Assembly: GCA_013388835.1 (NCBI GenBank)
Contig: JACAEL010000043.1
Coordinates: 1-41,360 of the forward strand
Origin: Candidatus Thorarchaeota archaeon
GTDB lineage: Archaea > Asgardarchaeota > Thorarchaeia > Thorarchaeales > Thorarchaeaceae
Length of the DNA: 41,360 bases
Direction: 5' to 3'
Shown here piece after piece: positions 7,863 to 16,700 of this stretch (positions within the stretch are counted from its first letter, which is position 1; every line of letters starts with the position of its first letter). A program made the position numbers and the translations under genes. A model generated the notes under the pieces. That model saw only the letters and a program-made list of their open reading frames with translations, ran no database searches and had not been told where the DNA came from.

Positions 7863-9596
7863 TCAAGATTCAGCAACTGACGGAGTAGCCATGGGCGTCT
7901 CGAAAGCAGCACGGTATCGTACAGGCACAGCATAGTTGTCGAACGAGTGAGCATACCATCGACTGAATCGTTCTCTCACCTCGCCGACGACCCTACGATG
8001 TAGACTCTCCTCCACTTGAGGACTTGACGACCATACGCGACCATGTGGAGTACTCGCCACCTCACCTCTCTTCACCACAACGCGCCCGCCCAACACTGTG
8101 AGGTGGGCTGAGCTGAATGCACGGACAATCCGGTCGGGGTCACGCTGAATGTCGTCAGGACGCAGGTCGTAGACGGCGATGTCCGCATCCGCGCCCACAC
8201 CGAGATGACCCTTCGTCGCCTGCAGCCCTAGGATCACCGCTGGTGCAGCCCTGGTTGCTATCGCCACCTCGTACAGAGACCACTCTCTGTCAGACTCTGC
8301 AACGGTGGAGCGTTGACCGACGCTCGGGTGCATCTCGGTCAGCCATCGGTCCCTCTGCCGCTTGCTCATCAGCCAGGATAGGACCAGAGGGTACTTTGTG
8401 AAAGGCCCGGCATTGGGATGGTCTGTGCTCAGAGCGCATCGCCAGATGTCCCTGATGTTGAGGGCATACTCCATTGAGACCGCCCACTGTACAGCGTTCG
8501 TTGGGGACTTTGGGTCGTAGGTATACGGCACGATGCCTGCGCCACCGGGAAGCTCTACATCCACGGTCATGTTCGCCCACTTTGAATGCGTGAGCTCGTA
8601 CAGAGAGAACTGGAAGGGACCATCACCTGTCATGGTTGTAGCAGGCCCGAAGGTGATTTGCCCCAGGTCGACTGTGAAGTGGTCGTTTGCATTGGCGTAC
8701 TCGGCAAGCTGGAGGCCTCCGGAGTGTACATCCTTCCACTCAGGCCTCCCGCCTTCAACCATTCCAAGAGCGTCGAACGAGATGTGGGCAAGGTGCACAA
8801 TGTGTTTCCGTCCGTTGTGACCTCGGATGTGCTTAAGCGACTCCAGCTGGGCAATGGTTGTTTCGACGTTACCCACCTTTCCCAGGTTATTCGGGTGGAA
8901 GTGCAGAGGATGTGGCAGGCCCAACATCTCGACCGCCTGACAAAGCGATGTGAGAATCATGCGAGGAGTGATTCTCCAGTCGGGTATCTCGGTGTCAAGC
9001 TCCCGCACGTTCTTCCCGTGAGCCCATGCATAGGTCCCGCCGGGATTAACCACCTTGACGCCGAGGCCACCGGTGCTATGAAGTATCCAGCTGACGTAGG
9101 CTGCAAGACCGGGCAGGTCCTCCTGTTGGACGAAGTCGAATGTTATCATGTTGTTGCCCAACATAGGCAACATGGCGATGTCCACGTTCGTCAGGTCGTG
9201 CAACTCCTCCCAACAGTCGAGAGCCTTCACGGGAGGCACAGCCGGTTCAGTCACAGTGGTGTATCCCATTGTGGAGTAGCGATAGCCGGTTACGAATGAA
9301 CTCGGCAATGTGAAACCCACACCGGAGCGTGTCTTCTTTGTTGCCGCTACCGGGTCAGCTCGATGATCCTCGGGACACATTGCACGAGCGGTATTCAGTT
9401 TGCTCCCGAGAATGTGAGTGTGAATGTCGACACCGCCAGCCATGACAGTGAGCCCGGAGAGGTCAATCCTTGAGGCACTCTCGGGCACGGAGTCCACTAT
9501 CTTGCCATCCCTGATGGGGATGTCCATTATCTCACCATCGATGTGGTGCAGTGGGTCATACACCCTGCAGTTCTGGAGCAGTAGAGAGCGTGACAC
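7863..9596 (-). CDS. fwdA: Formylmethanofuran dehydrogenase subunit A
   Basis: This 577-residue amidohydrolase-fold subunit couples formate to methanofuran, giving formylmethanofuran, in the archaeal Wood-Ljungdahl pathway. The binuclear zinc site is recognisable: GGVDIHTHI supplies two histidines, GVKVVNPGG the carboxylated lysine, PLHFHPNN and IVHLAHISFDA further histidines, and ALSTDHPNAGPF the catalytic aspartate. Length is normal for FwdA/FmdA. The GTG start at 9594-9596 shares a base with the fwdB stop (TAGTG), so translation is coupled. FwdC, FwdF, FwdG and FwdE are not encoded in this window. Confidence 0.95.
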   Translation of the reverse strand: MSRSLLLQNCRVYDPLHHIDGEIMDIPIRDGKIVDSVPESASRIDLSGLTVMAGGVDIHTHILGSKLNTARAMCPEDHRADPVAATKKTRSGVGFTLPSSFVTGYRYSTMGYTTVTEPAVPPVKALDCWEELHDLTNVDIAMLPMLGNNMITFDFVQQEDLPGLAAYVSWILHSTGGLGVKVVNPGGTYAWAHGKNVRELDTEIPDWRITPRMILTSLCQAVEMLGLPHPLHFHPNNLGKVGNVETTIAQLESLKHIRGHNGRKHIVHLAHISFDALGMVEGGRPEWKDVHSGGLQLAEYANANDHFTVDLGQITFGPATTMTGDGPFQFSLYELTHSKWANMTVDVELPGGAGIVPYTYDPKSPTNAVQWAVSMEYALNIRDIWRCALSTDHPNAGPFTKYPLVLSWLMSKRQRDRWLTEMHPSVGQRSTVAESDREWSLYEVAIATRAAPAVILGLQATKGHLGVGADADIAVYDLRPDDIQRDPDRIVRAFSSAHLTVLGGRVVVKRGEVASTPHGRVWSSSPQVEESLHRRVVGEVRERFSRWYAHSFDNYAVPVRYRAAFETPMATPSVAES

Positions 9597-10888
9597 TATC
9601 TCATGCTCACCATCCTGTCGTATATCATGCGGAGGACTTCTCGGTCTGGAAGCACTCCAGCTGGCGGCTCCACTACCTTCCGGAGGTATAGAGGAAGGCC
9701 GTCCATTCTCACTGCGACCCCGTCACATTCTATTCCGGCCATCGCAGTGGGTATGTTCACTTCAGCAATGAGAGAGGTCAGGTTCCTCTTTGGATCCAAA
9801 TTGATCACAGGGATGCGTCTGAGATGTCGGACCGCAGCTGCAGGGAGACTGGCAAGAGGATCAGCGGCCACGTTCAGCAGCGCGTCAACTTCGCCCCGTT
9901 GTAGTAGGTCGACTGCAGTATACTCCCCGGGCTGGTATCGTGGGTAGCCTCTGGAGAAGTCCACTGCAAAGGGGTAACCGGTGGTCCATGTCAGGGTCCT
10001 GTTGGCTCCTGCAACATTGAAGTGACCACGCATTGGCACCATGCTCCACTTTGCATACTCGTTCAGCTCCTGAACAAGTCGGATGGCCGCGTCCACGTTG
10101 TGATGTCTGCCCCAACTCTGTGTCAGACCCAGGCCATAGAAGAGCACTCCATATTCTGCCGCTCTCATCGACTCTGCCATCTGCTGGAGCTGTCCGATGG
10201 AGAGTCCTCCAACTTCAGTGCAGTCCAGCTTGTGCCCTCGAAGCAGAGCTCTGAGGACCGACATCACCTCAAGGTCATGGCCGGGTTGTATCTGGTAGAA
10301 TGCGTCTGCGGCCTCAGCAGAGACCGTCCTCCTCACATCAACGACCCAGATGGTCCGTTTCGAGGCAAACTCCCCAATCGGGCGTGTGTACCTGTTCAGA
10401 TGTCGAGGATGGGAGACCTGCGGATTCGAACCCCAATAGACTACAAGGTCCGCGCGGAGCCGAACCTCTCCCAACGAGCCTATTGGTTCGCCAGCATCCT
10501 GAGTGCCAAGTATGGATGGCCCGTGACAGACCGAGGAGGTGTTGTCTACCACCCCTCTCACCAGTTCGGCTATGCGATAGGCTTCCCTGTGTGCATCATT
10601 CTCAGTTGAGCTGAGACCATACACTAGAGGCCTCTTTGAGGCGGAGAGTATCCGTGCAGCATGGTCCACCGCAGTTGCAAGCGACACGAGCTCGTGGCCG
10701 CTCGAATGTCTCAAAGAAGGTCCGACCAGACGGTCGTCGGCATGCCTGAGGAACTTGGTCTTGCTGATAGCACACCCATTCCGATTGGACTTGATTCTCC
10801 CATCGTGGACCATGAGCTCGATGTCATCGCACAGGCAGCCGCAGAAGGGACAGGGTACGTTCACAACAGGCACGTCGTCGGTCAACAC
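9596..10888 (-). CDS. fwdB: Formylmethanofuran dehydrogenase subunit B, molybdopterin catalytic subunit
   Basis: This 430-residue member of the molybdopterin oxidoreductase family reduces CO2 to formate at a tungsten or molybdenum bis-pyranopterin centre. The N-terminal [4Fe-4S] motif CPFCGCLC starts at residue 13. The metal-ligand cysteine lies in SSVCHGPSILG, so the ligand is Cys rather than selenocysteine. YWGSNPQVSHPRHL is the cofactor-binding loop. The protein ends where FwdB normally does, with the rest of the pterin-binding fold supplied by separate FwdD, encoded 3 bases upstream. Whether the metal is W or Mo cannot be read from sequence. Confidence 0.95.
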   Translation of the reverse strand: MLTDDVPVVNVPCPFCGCLCDDIELMVHDGRIKSNRNGCAISKTKFLRHADDRLVGPSLRHSSGHELVSLATAVDHAARILSASKRPLVYGLSSTENDAHREAYRIAELVRGVVDNTSSVCHGPSILGTQDAGEPIGSLGEVRLRADLVVYWGSNPQVSHPRHLNRYTRPIGEFASKRTIWVVDVRRTVSAEAADAFYQIQPGHDLEVMSVLRALLRGHKLDCTEVGGLSIGQLQQMAESMRAAEYGVLFYGLGLTQSWGRHHNVDAAIRLVQELNEYAKWSMVPMRGHFNVAGANRTLTWTTGYPFAVDFSRGYPRYQPGEYTAVDLLQRGEVDALLNVAADPLASLPAAAVRHLRRIPVINLDPKRNLTSLIAEVNIPTAMAGIECDGVAVRMDGLPLYLRKVVEPPAGVLPDREVLRMIYDRMVSMR

Positions 10889-10891
10889 GGA

Positions 10892-11290
10892 CTACTCCCC
10901 AAGCAATTTGCCCAGCAGTTCACTCACTCCCATGACCGACTGACCGGGTGCGGCACTGACTCTCGCTGCGACCCCCTTGAAGGTGGGCATACCACTGCAG
11001 CCGGTCAGTCCACCGATGAGTAGGTTGGCGTAGGGTCCAGTAGGTACGAAGATGACTCCGGGACGTGCCCGTCGGTCGACAGCTGATCTGAGAACAGCCG
11101 AACCCGCATCAGTCCGGACAAGTACTGGTTCGCCGGGGGATATACCGAGGGCTGAGATAGAGGAGGCGTCCATCTCGCACACAGCTGTTGACTCGATATA
11201 CTCTACTGACTGCTTTCCGGTCTCCAGCGCTCGTCCTTGCGCAAGAGTACGACCAGTGGTGAGGACTACCGCAATCTCAGCCATCGTCAT
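10892..11290 (-). CDS. fwdD: Formylmethanofuran dehydrogenase subunit D, molydopterin dinucleotide-binding domain
   Basis: This 132-residue small subunit completes the pterin-binding fold of FwdB. It shows the double-psi barrel pattern of the molydopterin dinucleotide-binding domain: a helix and strand ending YIESTAVCEMD, then the segment ALGISPGEPVLVRTDAGSAV, then PGVIFVPTGPYANLLIG and the FKGVAARVS strand. Three ATG codons stand close together at 11296, 11290 and 11284. GAGGTG lies 7 bases before the middle one, which is preferred. It is the first gene of the fwdD-fwdB-fwdA operon, with a TATA-like element about 50 bases upstream. Confidence 0.9.
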   Translation of the reverse strand: MTMAEIAVVLTTGRTLAQGRALETGKQSVEYIESTAVCEMDASSISALGISPGEPVLVRTDAGSAVLRSAVDRRARPGVIFVPTGPYANLLIGGLTGCSGMPTFKGVAARVSAAPGQSVMGVSELLGKLLGE

Positions 11291-11340
11291 GTTCATTCAC
11301 CTCAGTATGCATGAGGTCCGCACGGTGAGACCAAACGCTC

Positions 11341-11352
11341 TTGCATTTATGT
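11341..11352 (-). promoter_or_regulatory. TATA element of the fwd operon, in the divergent fwdD / E1 alpha intergenic region
   Basis: Read leftward, this stretch contains ACATAAATGCAA, a TATA-like element that predicts fwd transcription start near 11322, about 30 bases before the fwdD ATG. Rightward transcription toward E1 alpha probably starts further right; TTTATGA near 11451-11457 is a possible TATA. The rightward assignment is weak. Confidence 0.45.
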
Positions 11353-11514
11353 CTGTGTGAGGCGCAGGGACAACTACCGAGTGACCGCAGAGGAGGGTAG
11401 ACCGATACAGGATGATTGCGGATGGGAGCCAGAAGTCGCTTCGATGACTTTATGAGTGGAGTGACTCCGCGGCGAGTCAGAAGAACCCCGAAACAGCCTG
11501 CCGATGTGAGTTAT

Positions 11515-12480
11515 ATGACTGACAAGAGCATCCTTGTTGACCTCTACACACGGACCTTAAAGATAAGACTCTTTGAAGAGAAGGTGTGGGAGCTGTTTGG
11601 CCAGAACCTGGTCCCCGGCACACTTCACCTATATCTTGGTCAGGAGGCAGTGGCGGCCGGAGTTACTGCAGCACTGAGTCAGTCAGACCTGATTCAGAGC
11701 ACTCATCGAGGTCACGGACACGTCATTGCCAAGGGTGCAGACATGAGTGCGGCACTTGCAGAGCTCCTCGGCAAGAGGACGGGTTCGTGTAAAGGCAAGG
11801 GCGGCTCAATGCACATCACCCAGTTTGATGTGGGCGTGCTTGGCGCGACAGGAGTAGTGGCATCAGGACTGCCCATTGCGGTCGGAGCGGCTCTGTCCTG
11901 TCAGATGCGAAAGACCAACCAAGTGGTGGCGTGCTTCTTCGGTGATGGGGCCTCGAACAATGGCACGTTTGGCGAGTCACTGAACATGTCAGCCATATGG
12001 AGACTGCCCGTGATCTGGGTGGTGGAGAACAACCTCTATGCAATGGGCACGCCAATCAAGCTGATGTGCCCGAGCCTGACGATTGCTCAGAGAGCAGATG
12101 GGTACTGCATACCGAACGTCGTGGTGGACGGGATGAACGCTCTTGCTGTGTACGAGGCGGCTGTGGTTGCAGTTGATCGGGCAAGAAGGGGAGAGGGACC
12201 CACACTCATCGAGTGCCAGACCTACAGGATGAAGGGACACTCACGATTCGATGCCGCAAAGTATCGCCCCAAGGAGGAGGCGGACTACTGGTTGAGCAAG
12301 GACGCTGTTGAGACGATAAAGAAGATTGCAGTCGAGCAGGCAGCCCTCTCTGAAAAGGAAGCAGACAAGATACGGAAGACGCTGCAGAAAGAGGTGGATG
12401 CTGCAGCCGAGTTTGCCATCAAGTCAGAACAGCCACAGCCCGACGAGGTGTTCGACGACGTCTATGCGGAGGTGTCCTAG
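11515..12480 (+). CDS. 2-oxoacid dehydrogenase E1 component, alpha subunit
   Basis: This 321-residue thiamine-diphosphate enzyme subunit decarboxylates a 2-oxoacid and passes the acyl group to lipoyl-E2. The family N-terminus is clear (KIRLFEEKVWELFGQNLVPG, then HLYLGQEAVAAGV). The thiamine-binding motif begins FGDGASNNGTFGES and closes at VVENNLYAMGTP. The phosphorylation-loop region KGHSRFDAAKYRP is conserved. An ORF start at 11416 would add 33 residues that do not resemble the family; ATG at 11515 gives the standard start. The alpha stop codon abuts the E1 beta ATG. Similarity is to pyruvate/acetoin dehydrogenase-type E1 as much as to branched-chain types, so the substrate is open. Confidence 0.92.
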   Translation: MTDKSILVDLYTRTLKIRLFEEKVWELFGQNLVPGTLHLYLGQEAVAAGVTAALSQSDLIQSTHRGHGHVIAKGADMSAALAELLGKRTGSCKGKGGSMHITQFDVGVLGATGVVASGLPIAVGAALSCQMRKTNQVVACFFGDGASNNGTFGESLNMSAIWRLPVIWVVENNLYAMGTPIKLMCPSLTIAQRADGYCIPNVVVDGMNALAVYEAAVVAVDRARRGEGPTLIECQTYRMKGHSRFDAAKYRPKEEADYWLSKDAVETIKKIAVEQAALSEKEADKIRKTLQKEVDAAAEFAIKSEQPQPDEVFDDVYAEVS

Positions 12481-13458
12481 ATGACCGAGATGACGTACAG
12501 AGATGCACTCAGGGCAGGACTCAGAGAGGAGATGCTGAGAGACAACAGGGTGTTTCTACTTGGCGAGGACATCGGAAGGAACTGGGGCGGAGCATTCTCA
12601 GTCACCAAGGGTCTGGCTGAAGAGTTCGGCGACGACAGGGTGAGAGACACACCCATATCCGAGAACACTATTGTCGGAGCTGCAGTGGGAGCGGCGATAA
12701 CCGGCCTGCTTCCGGTGGCAGAGATAATGTTTGGCGACCTGATTGCCTTGGCGATGGACCAAGTGTGCAACCAAGCCGCCAAGATGAGATACATGTTTGG
12801 TGGTCAGACATCTGTGCCACTGGTAGTAAGAACTGTCTTCGGTGGCGGAAAGAACATCGCATCCCATCACAGCCAGTCACTGGAAGCATGGTTTATGCAC
12901 ACTCCAGGACTCAAGGTTGCGGTCCCGGCATTCGCCTCCGATGTGAAAGGACTAATCAAGGCAGCCATTCGCGACCCGAATCCAGTCATGTTCTTCGAAC
13001 ACAAGCTGGTCTACGACAAGAAGGAGGAGGTCCCCGATGGTGACTACGTGATACCTCTGGGCGAGGCAAAGGTCAGGAGAGAGGGCACGGATGTCACTGT
13101 GTGGGGTACGTTCATGATGGTACACAAGGCCCTTGCTGTGGCTCAGGAGCTGGCCAAGGAGGGCATAAGTGTAGAGGTCATTGACCCCAGAACGCTGGTG
13201 CCACTGGACAAGAAGACTCTCATCGACTCCGTCAAGAAGACAGGTCGTCTGGTACTGGTCACCGAGGAGACCAAGACTGGAGCCACGACTGCTGAAGTGG
13301 CTGCGGTAGTTCAGGAGGAAGCCTTTGACTGGCTCGATGCACCGATCAAGAGAGTGAATGCGCCCGACACACCTGTCCCATTCGCACCCAGCCTAGAGAA
13401 CCGCTTCATTCCAGATGAGAAGAGAATCACTGAGGCAATAAGAGAGGTTCTCAAGTAG
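12481..13458 (+). CDS. 2-oxoacid dehydrogenase E1 component, beta subunit
   Basis: This 325-residue partner of E1 alpha forms the heterotetrameric decarboxylase. It shows the beta-subunit landmarks: LGEDIGRNWGGAFSVTKGL, DTPISENTIVGAAVGAAITG, the GGQTSVPLVVRTVFGGGKN segment, and the C-terminal transketolase-like domain (VEVIDPRTLVPLDKKTL, then TEETKTGATTAEVAAVV). Its ATG immediately follows the alpha stop with no spacer, so the subunits are translated in step. Its stop codon directly abuts the stop of the convergent histidine kinase gene. The complex needs E2 (at 15117) and an E3 lipoamide dehydrogenase, which is not in the window. Confidence 0.93.
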   Translation: MTEMTYRDALRAGLREEMLRDNRVFLLGEDIGRNWGGAFSVTKGLAEEFGDDRVRDTPISENTIVGAAVGAAITGLLPVAEIMFGDLIALAMDQVCNQAAKMRYMFGGQTSVPLVVRTVFGGGKNIASHHSQSLEAWFMHTPGLKVAVPAFASDVKGLIKAAIRDPNPVMFFEHKLVYDKKEEVPDGDYVIPLGEAKVRREGTDVTVWGTFMMVHKALAVAQELAKEGISVEVIDPRTLVPLDKKTLIDSVKKTGRLVLVTEETKTGATTAEVAAVVQEEAFDWLDAPIKRVNAPDTPVPFAPSLENRFIPDEKRITEAIREVLK

Positions 13459-14979
13459 TCATGGCAGTCCCTGTGGCCTTTCACTGTGTAGCGTGAAGTA
13501 GAAGACTGTACCGACGCCGGGAGTGGACTGTGCCCAGACCCGTCCGTGATGTGCCCGAATCACTCGTTCGACTATGGAGAGACCAATCCCGGTTCCGCTG
13601 TATTCCTTAGCCGAGTGCAGACGCTCGAATGGTCGGAACAGTCGGTCAACCTGACTCATGTCAAAGCCGATACCATTGTCTCGCACGTAGAAGACACGGG
13701 TTCCCGCCTGCATCTCCCAACCGACAACTACAGACGGACTCGGACTGTGAGCAGTGAACTTCCAGGCGTTGTCGAGAAGATTCTGGACTGCGAGTCTTAT
13801 GAGGCCGACATCTGCATTGACCTGCATATCAGGAGCAATGGTCATCTGGACATCTCGGTCCGGGTATTGTTTTCGCAAGACTTCAGCCGCCTCTTGAAAG
13901 ACAACGGTGAGACTCACTGGTGTGAGCTCAACTGTCTTGAAACCGACCCGCGACAGGTCGAGAAGGTCTTTGACAAGGTCTTGAATCCTGTCAGCACTAG
14001 ACTCGATTTCCCTTATCTGCTGAAGCGCCTCACTTCCATCGAGCTGAAGAGTCAGGAGCCCGGTCAGCATCTTGATAGAATGTAGAGGGCTCTTGATGTC
14101 ATGTGACACCGCAGCTGCAAAGGCCTCGAGCTCTCGGTTTGTCCTCTCCAGTGTCTGCGCACGTTCCGCCTCTCGTTGTCGACTGGCTTCAAGGTCCCTG
14201 AAGAGAATCTCATACGGTCGGGTGAGGCTTCCACGGACGACGGCAAGATAGATGCAGACAAAGGAGACCACCTTGAAGTAGTGACCGACTACGTTGAAGA
14301 CGCCGTAGACATCCGTGTAGAGCGTAAATGAGAACTCCGCGAACACTGTCATCAGCATCGAGAGCATCAGCAACTGGTACAGACGTTGGTCAAGGTGTTC
14401 TCTCTGGAAACGGTAGAGTAATGCGGCCGCAATCAGGATGACTATGATGATGTACTCGCTGACAATCTTGAAAGGAGTCAGCCCATATCCCTCCACATAG
14501 CATTGAGGGAACAGCCTGAGGAAGATCGTAGGTAGTACAAGGACAGTGACTGTGGTGTATACTCCGAAGACCGCCCATCTATTCACGACCCTCTTCACTG
14601 TGATGGAAGCAATCAACAGGGAGATACTCTGGAGGTACCGCGCGACAATCCACAGTTGGGTTGGTAGGTCTGCATCAAAGCCCACAAAGACCCCCATGCC
14701 CTTGTACGCAAAGGTATGGAGCAGGTCTATGAAACCTACGAACAGATGCGCTATCCCCAGCGTCAGCAGAAAGCTGCTGGCGGAGAACCTGTGTGAGTTC
14801 CAGCCCACAGCGAACACGGCAAAACCGACAACAATGCTTGACACCTCGGCGATGCCATGAAAAAGGAGATAGTTGGACCGACTGACGACATAGAGCAGAA
14901 GGAAGATGATGGTAGCCATGAACACTTGGAGCAATACGGTCGGTCGTAGTAGAGAACGCAGTTTCGGTCTTGTTGGCAA
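13459..14979 (-). CDS. MASE3-domain sensor histidine kinase
   Basis: This is a membrane sensor kinase of 506 residues. Residues about 15-250 form the multi-helix MASE3 sensory domain, recognisable from FHGIAEVSSIVVGFAVF, LLHTFAYKGMGVFVG and TQLWIVARYLQS. The HisKA box AVSHDIKSPLHSI carries the phosphoacceptor His near residue 293. The ATPase domain has the N box (QNLLDNAWKF), G1 (VRDNGIGFD) and G2 (GTGIGLSIVERVI). TTG at 14979 is chosen over TTG at 15021: GGAGG lies 9 bases upstream, and the TATA element at 15034-15043 would start transcription near 15012. No response regulator or output gene is adjacent. Its position between E1 beta and E2 hints at, but does not prove, a connection. Confidence 0.9.
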   Translation of the reverse strand: MPTRPKLRSLLRPTVLLQVFMATIIFLLLYVVSRSNYLLFHGIAEVSSIVVGFAVFAVGWNSHRFSASSFLLTLGIAHLFVGFIDLLHTFAYKGMGVFVGFDADLPTQLWIVARYLQSISLLIASITVKRVVNRWAVFGVYTTVTVLVLPTIFLRLFPQCYVEGYGLTPFKIVSEYIIIVILIAAALLYRFQREHLDQRLYQLLMLSMLMTVFAEFSFTLYTDVYGVFNVVGHYFKVVSFVCIYLAVVRGSLTRPYEILFRDLEASRQREAERAQTLERTNRELEAFAAAVSHDIKSPLHSIKMLTGLLTLQLDGSEALQQIREIESSADRIQDLVKDLLDLSRVGFKTVELTPVSLTVVFQEAAEVLRKQYPDRDVQMTIAPDMQVNADVGLIRLAVQNLLDNAWKFTAHSPSPSVVVGWEMQAGTRVFYVRDNGIGFDMSQVDRLFRPFERLHSAKEYSGTGIGLSIVERVIRAHHGRVWAQSTPGVGTVFYFTLHSERPQGLP

Positions 14980-15033
14980 GTGCCCTTTCCTCCGCACAGA
15001 TGGCCGCAGCACATAGTACAATGCATCATCAGC

Positions 15034-15043
15034 GTTATATACA
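15034..15043. promoter_or_regulatory. TATA-like element between histidine kinase and E2 genes
   Basis: GTTATATACA is TATA-like on both strands. Leftward it fits a kinase transcript starting near 15012. Rightward it fits an E2 transcript starting near 15065. It is the only AT-rich stretch in this 137-base divergent gap. Confidence 0.5.
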
Positions 15044-15116
15044 CAATGTTAGGTCAGCCAGAGGTAATACTGCCTCCTAACCCCCGATTCTCAGCTTGTC
15101 GATGAGGAAAGTCACA

Positions 15117-16343
15117 ATGGTCGCCACGATGATTATGCAACGGATGAGTGTGGCCATGGAATATGGCGTGATTCTAAAGTGGCTCAAGAAGGAGGGTGAC
15201 CCGGTGAAGAAGGGAGAACCCGTGGTCGAGATCTTCGGGGAAAAGAACGAGTTTGAGCTCGAGGCGCCAGAAGACGGGATACTCCTCAAGATACTCTGCG
15301 ATGTCAACGATGAGATTCCAATATCGGAGCCCATTGCATACATAGGGAAGAAGGGGGACACCATCCCGGACGCCAGACCAAAGAAGATGAACGTGCCCGT
15401 GCCTCAGGCGGCTGTGAGTGTGTCTACTCCCAAGTCTGTTACGAGCGCACCGACTCCATCGTCAAGCGCACTGCTCCCCGACGGCAGAGTCAGGGCGTCA
15501 CCTAGAGCGAGAATGAGAGCCAAGGCTGCCGGTATCGACCTGACCAAGGTGACCGGTACAGGTCCAGAGGGGAGAGTCGTAGAGAGAGATGTTCTGTCAT
15601 TCCAACCTCCTGCTGCAGCCCCGTCTGAAACAACACCACCGGCCGATGACAGAAGGATTCGGACCGTCGAACCAATGAGTCCGCTTCGCCGCACCATCGC
15701 AAGGAGGATGACACAGAGCGCTCAGAACCCGCACATAACGATGATAACGGAGATTGACATGACCGAGGTCGTGACGTTGCGGGAGATGATAAACGCCAGC
15801 CCTGAGAGACAGAACGGTGTGAGGGTCTCATTCAACGATATAATAGTAAAGGCGGTGGCTGACGTCCTTGAGAGATTCCCAAGATTCAATGCAACACTTG
15901 TAGGCAACGAACTCCACTGCTACGAGGACATTAACATAGGCGTTGCCATGGCCACTCCCGAGGGACTCATCGTAGTGAATGTGAGGAGAGCAAACAAGAA
16001 GTCCATCACTCAGATAGCTCAGGAAACCAAGATGATGGCCAAGAAAGCGAGGGAGGGTACGCTCTCAGCAGATGAGATGACGGGCACCACCTTCACAGTC
16101 TCCAATCTTGGCCCATTTGAGGTGGACCTTTTTATCCCTGTCATCAATCCTCCAGAAGCAGCAATCCTAGCACTTGGGCAGATAAAGAAGAAACCCGTCG
16201 TTGTGGACGACAAGATAGTGATCCGCAGTATGATGATGGCCAGCTGCGCGGTGGACCACAGGATACTCGACGGAGCACCCGCCGGTCAGTTCCTCGCTGC
16301 ACTCAAGTCAACTCTGGAGCGTCCCTTCTTCATGAGCATCTGA
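15117..16343 (+). CDS. Dihydrolipoamide acyltransferase (E2) of a 2-oxoacid dehydrogenase complex
   Basis: This 408-residue, three-domain protein accepts the acyl group from E1 and transfers it to CoA. Residues 1-75 are a lipoyl domain (MEYGVILKWLKKEGDPV) with the lipoylated Lys in FGEKNEFELEAPEDG. A Pro/Ala/Ser linker leads to the peripheral subunit-binding domain (RASPRARMRAKAAGIDL, GTGPEGRVVERD). The catalytic domain ends with the active-site motif CAVDHRILDGAPAGQF. Starts at 15096 or 15102 are possible, but 15117 aligns with the family N-terminus and has GAGG 9 bases upstream. Lipoate ligase for its modification is encoded about 10 kb downstream. The acyl specificity cannot be read from sequence. 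Confidence 0.92.
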   Translation: MVATMIMQRMSVAMEYGVILKWLKKEGDPVKKGEPVVEIFGEKNEFELEAPEDGILLKILCDVNDEIPISEPIAYIGKKGDTIPDARPKKMNVPVPQAAVSVSTPKSVTSAPTPSSSALLPDGRVRASPRARMRAKAAGIDLTKVTGTGPEGRVVERDVLSFQPPAAAPSETTPPADDRRIRTVEPMSPLRRTIARRMTQSAQNPHITMITEIDMTEVVTLREMINASPERQNGVRVSFNDIIVKAVADVLERFPRFNATLVGNELHCYEDINIGVAMATPEGLIVVNVRRANKKSITQIAQETKMMAKKAREGTLSADEMTGTTFTVSNLGPFEVDLFIPVINPPEAAILALGQIKKKPVVVDDKIVIRSMMMASCAVDHRILDGAPAGQFLAALKSTLERPFFMSI

Positions 16344-16700
16344 GTTTCGTGACTGGCAGGACGCTCCTGATTGTAGTTGGCAACTCTGCAGCATTCGCTT
16401 TCCCTGAGATGCCAGCAGTGCAACAGTCAGAGTTCAGCATGCAGGGCGTATCGGTCCACGCGTGAGTATCGATGTCGCGTCTTGGCGGAACGCTCATACG
16501 AGAGTCTCTGCATGCCGGTACTGCGAAGGCTGTCTGTACAGGTCTGACAAAACGACACATGGAACGGGCGAAGAGAGTGCGCCTCGTACTCCTGCTCCGA
16601 CGGGAGACACCATTCGTTTCTACCAGTAACACCCGAGTGGAAGAGGTGTACTCCCGCTGATGCGGGAACAGTGTCTGCTACAGGTCAGTTGCCCATTGTC
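16344..16700. other. Intergenic region between convergent E2 and crtI, with one hairpin
   Basis: No convincing gene is present; the short reading frames have no family resemblance. The one clear structure is CCCGC-TGAT-GCGGG (16653-16666), a GC-rich hairpin 35 bases beyond the crtI stop. It may mark the transcript end of crtI. No poly-T tract accompanies it. Confidence 0.5.

Noticed and set aside
8586-9299. 237-codon open frame antisense to fwdA
   Set aside because: It is explained by fwdA codon structure. It has no family motif and no promoter.
10419-10438. tRNA T-arm-like sequence GGGGTTCGAATCC on the minus strand
   Set aside because: It lies inside fwdB and encodes the conserved YWGSNPQV loop. 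No acceptor, D or anticodon arms surround it.
13546-14085. 179-codon plus-strand frame inside the histidine kinase gene
   Set aside because: It is antisense to the HisKA and ATPase motifs, which are intact on the minus strand.
16640-16670. Single sequence resembling a type I-E CRISPR repeat (CCCGCTGATGCGGG)
   Set aside because: Only one copy exists, with no spacer-repeat periodicity and no cas genes. It is better read as a hairpin after crtI.
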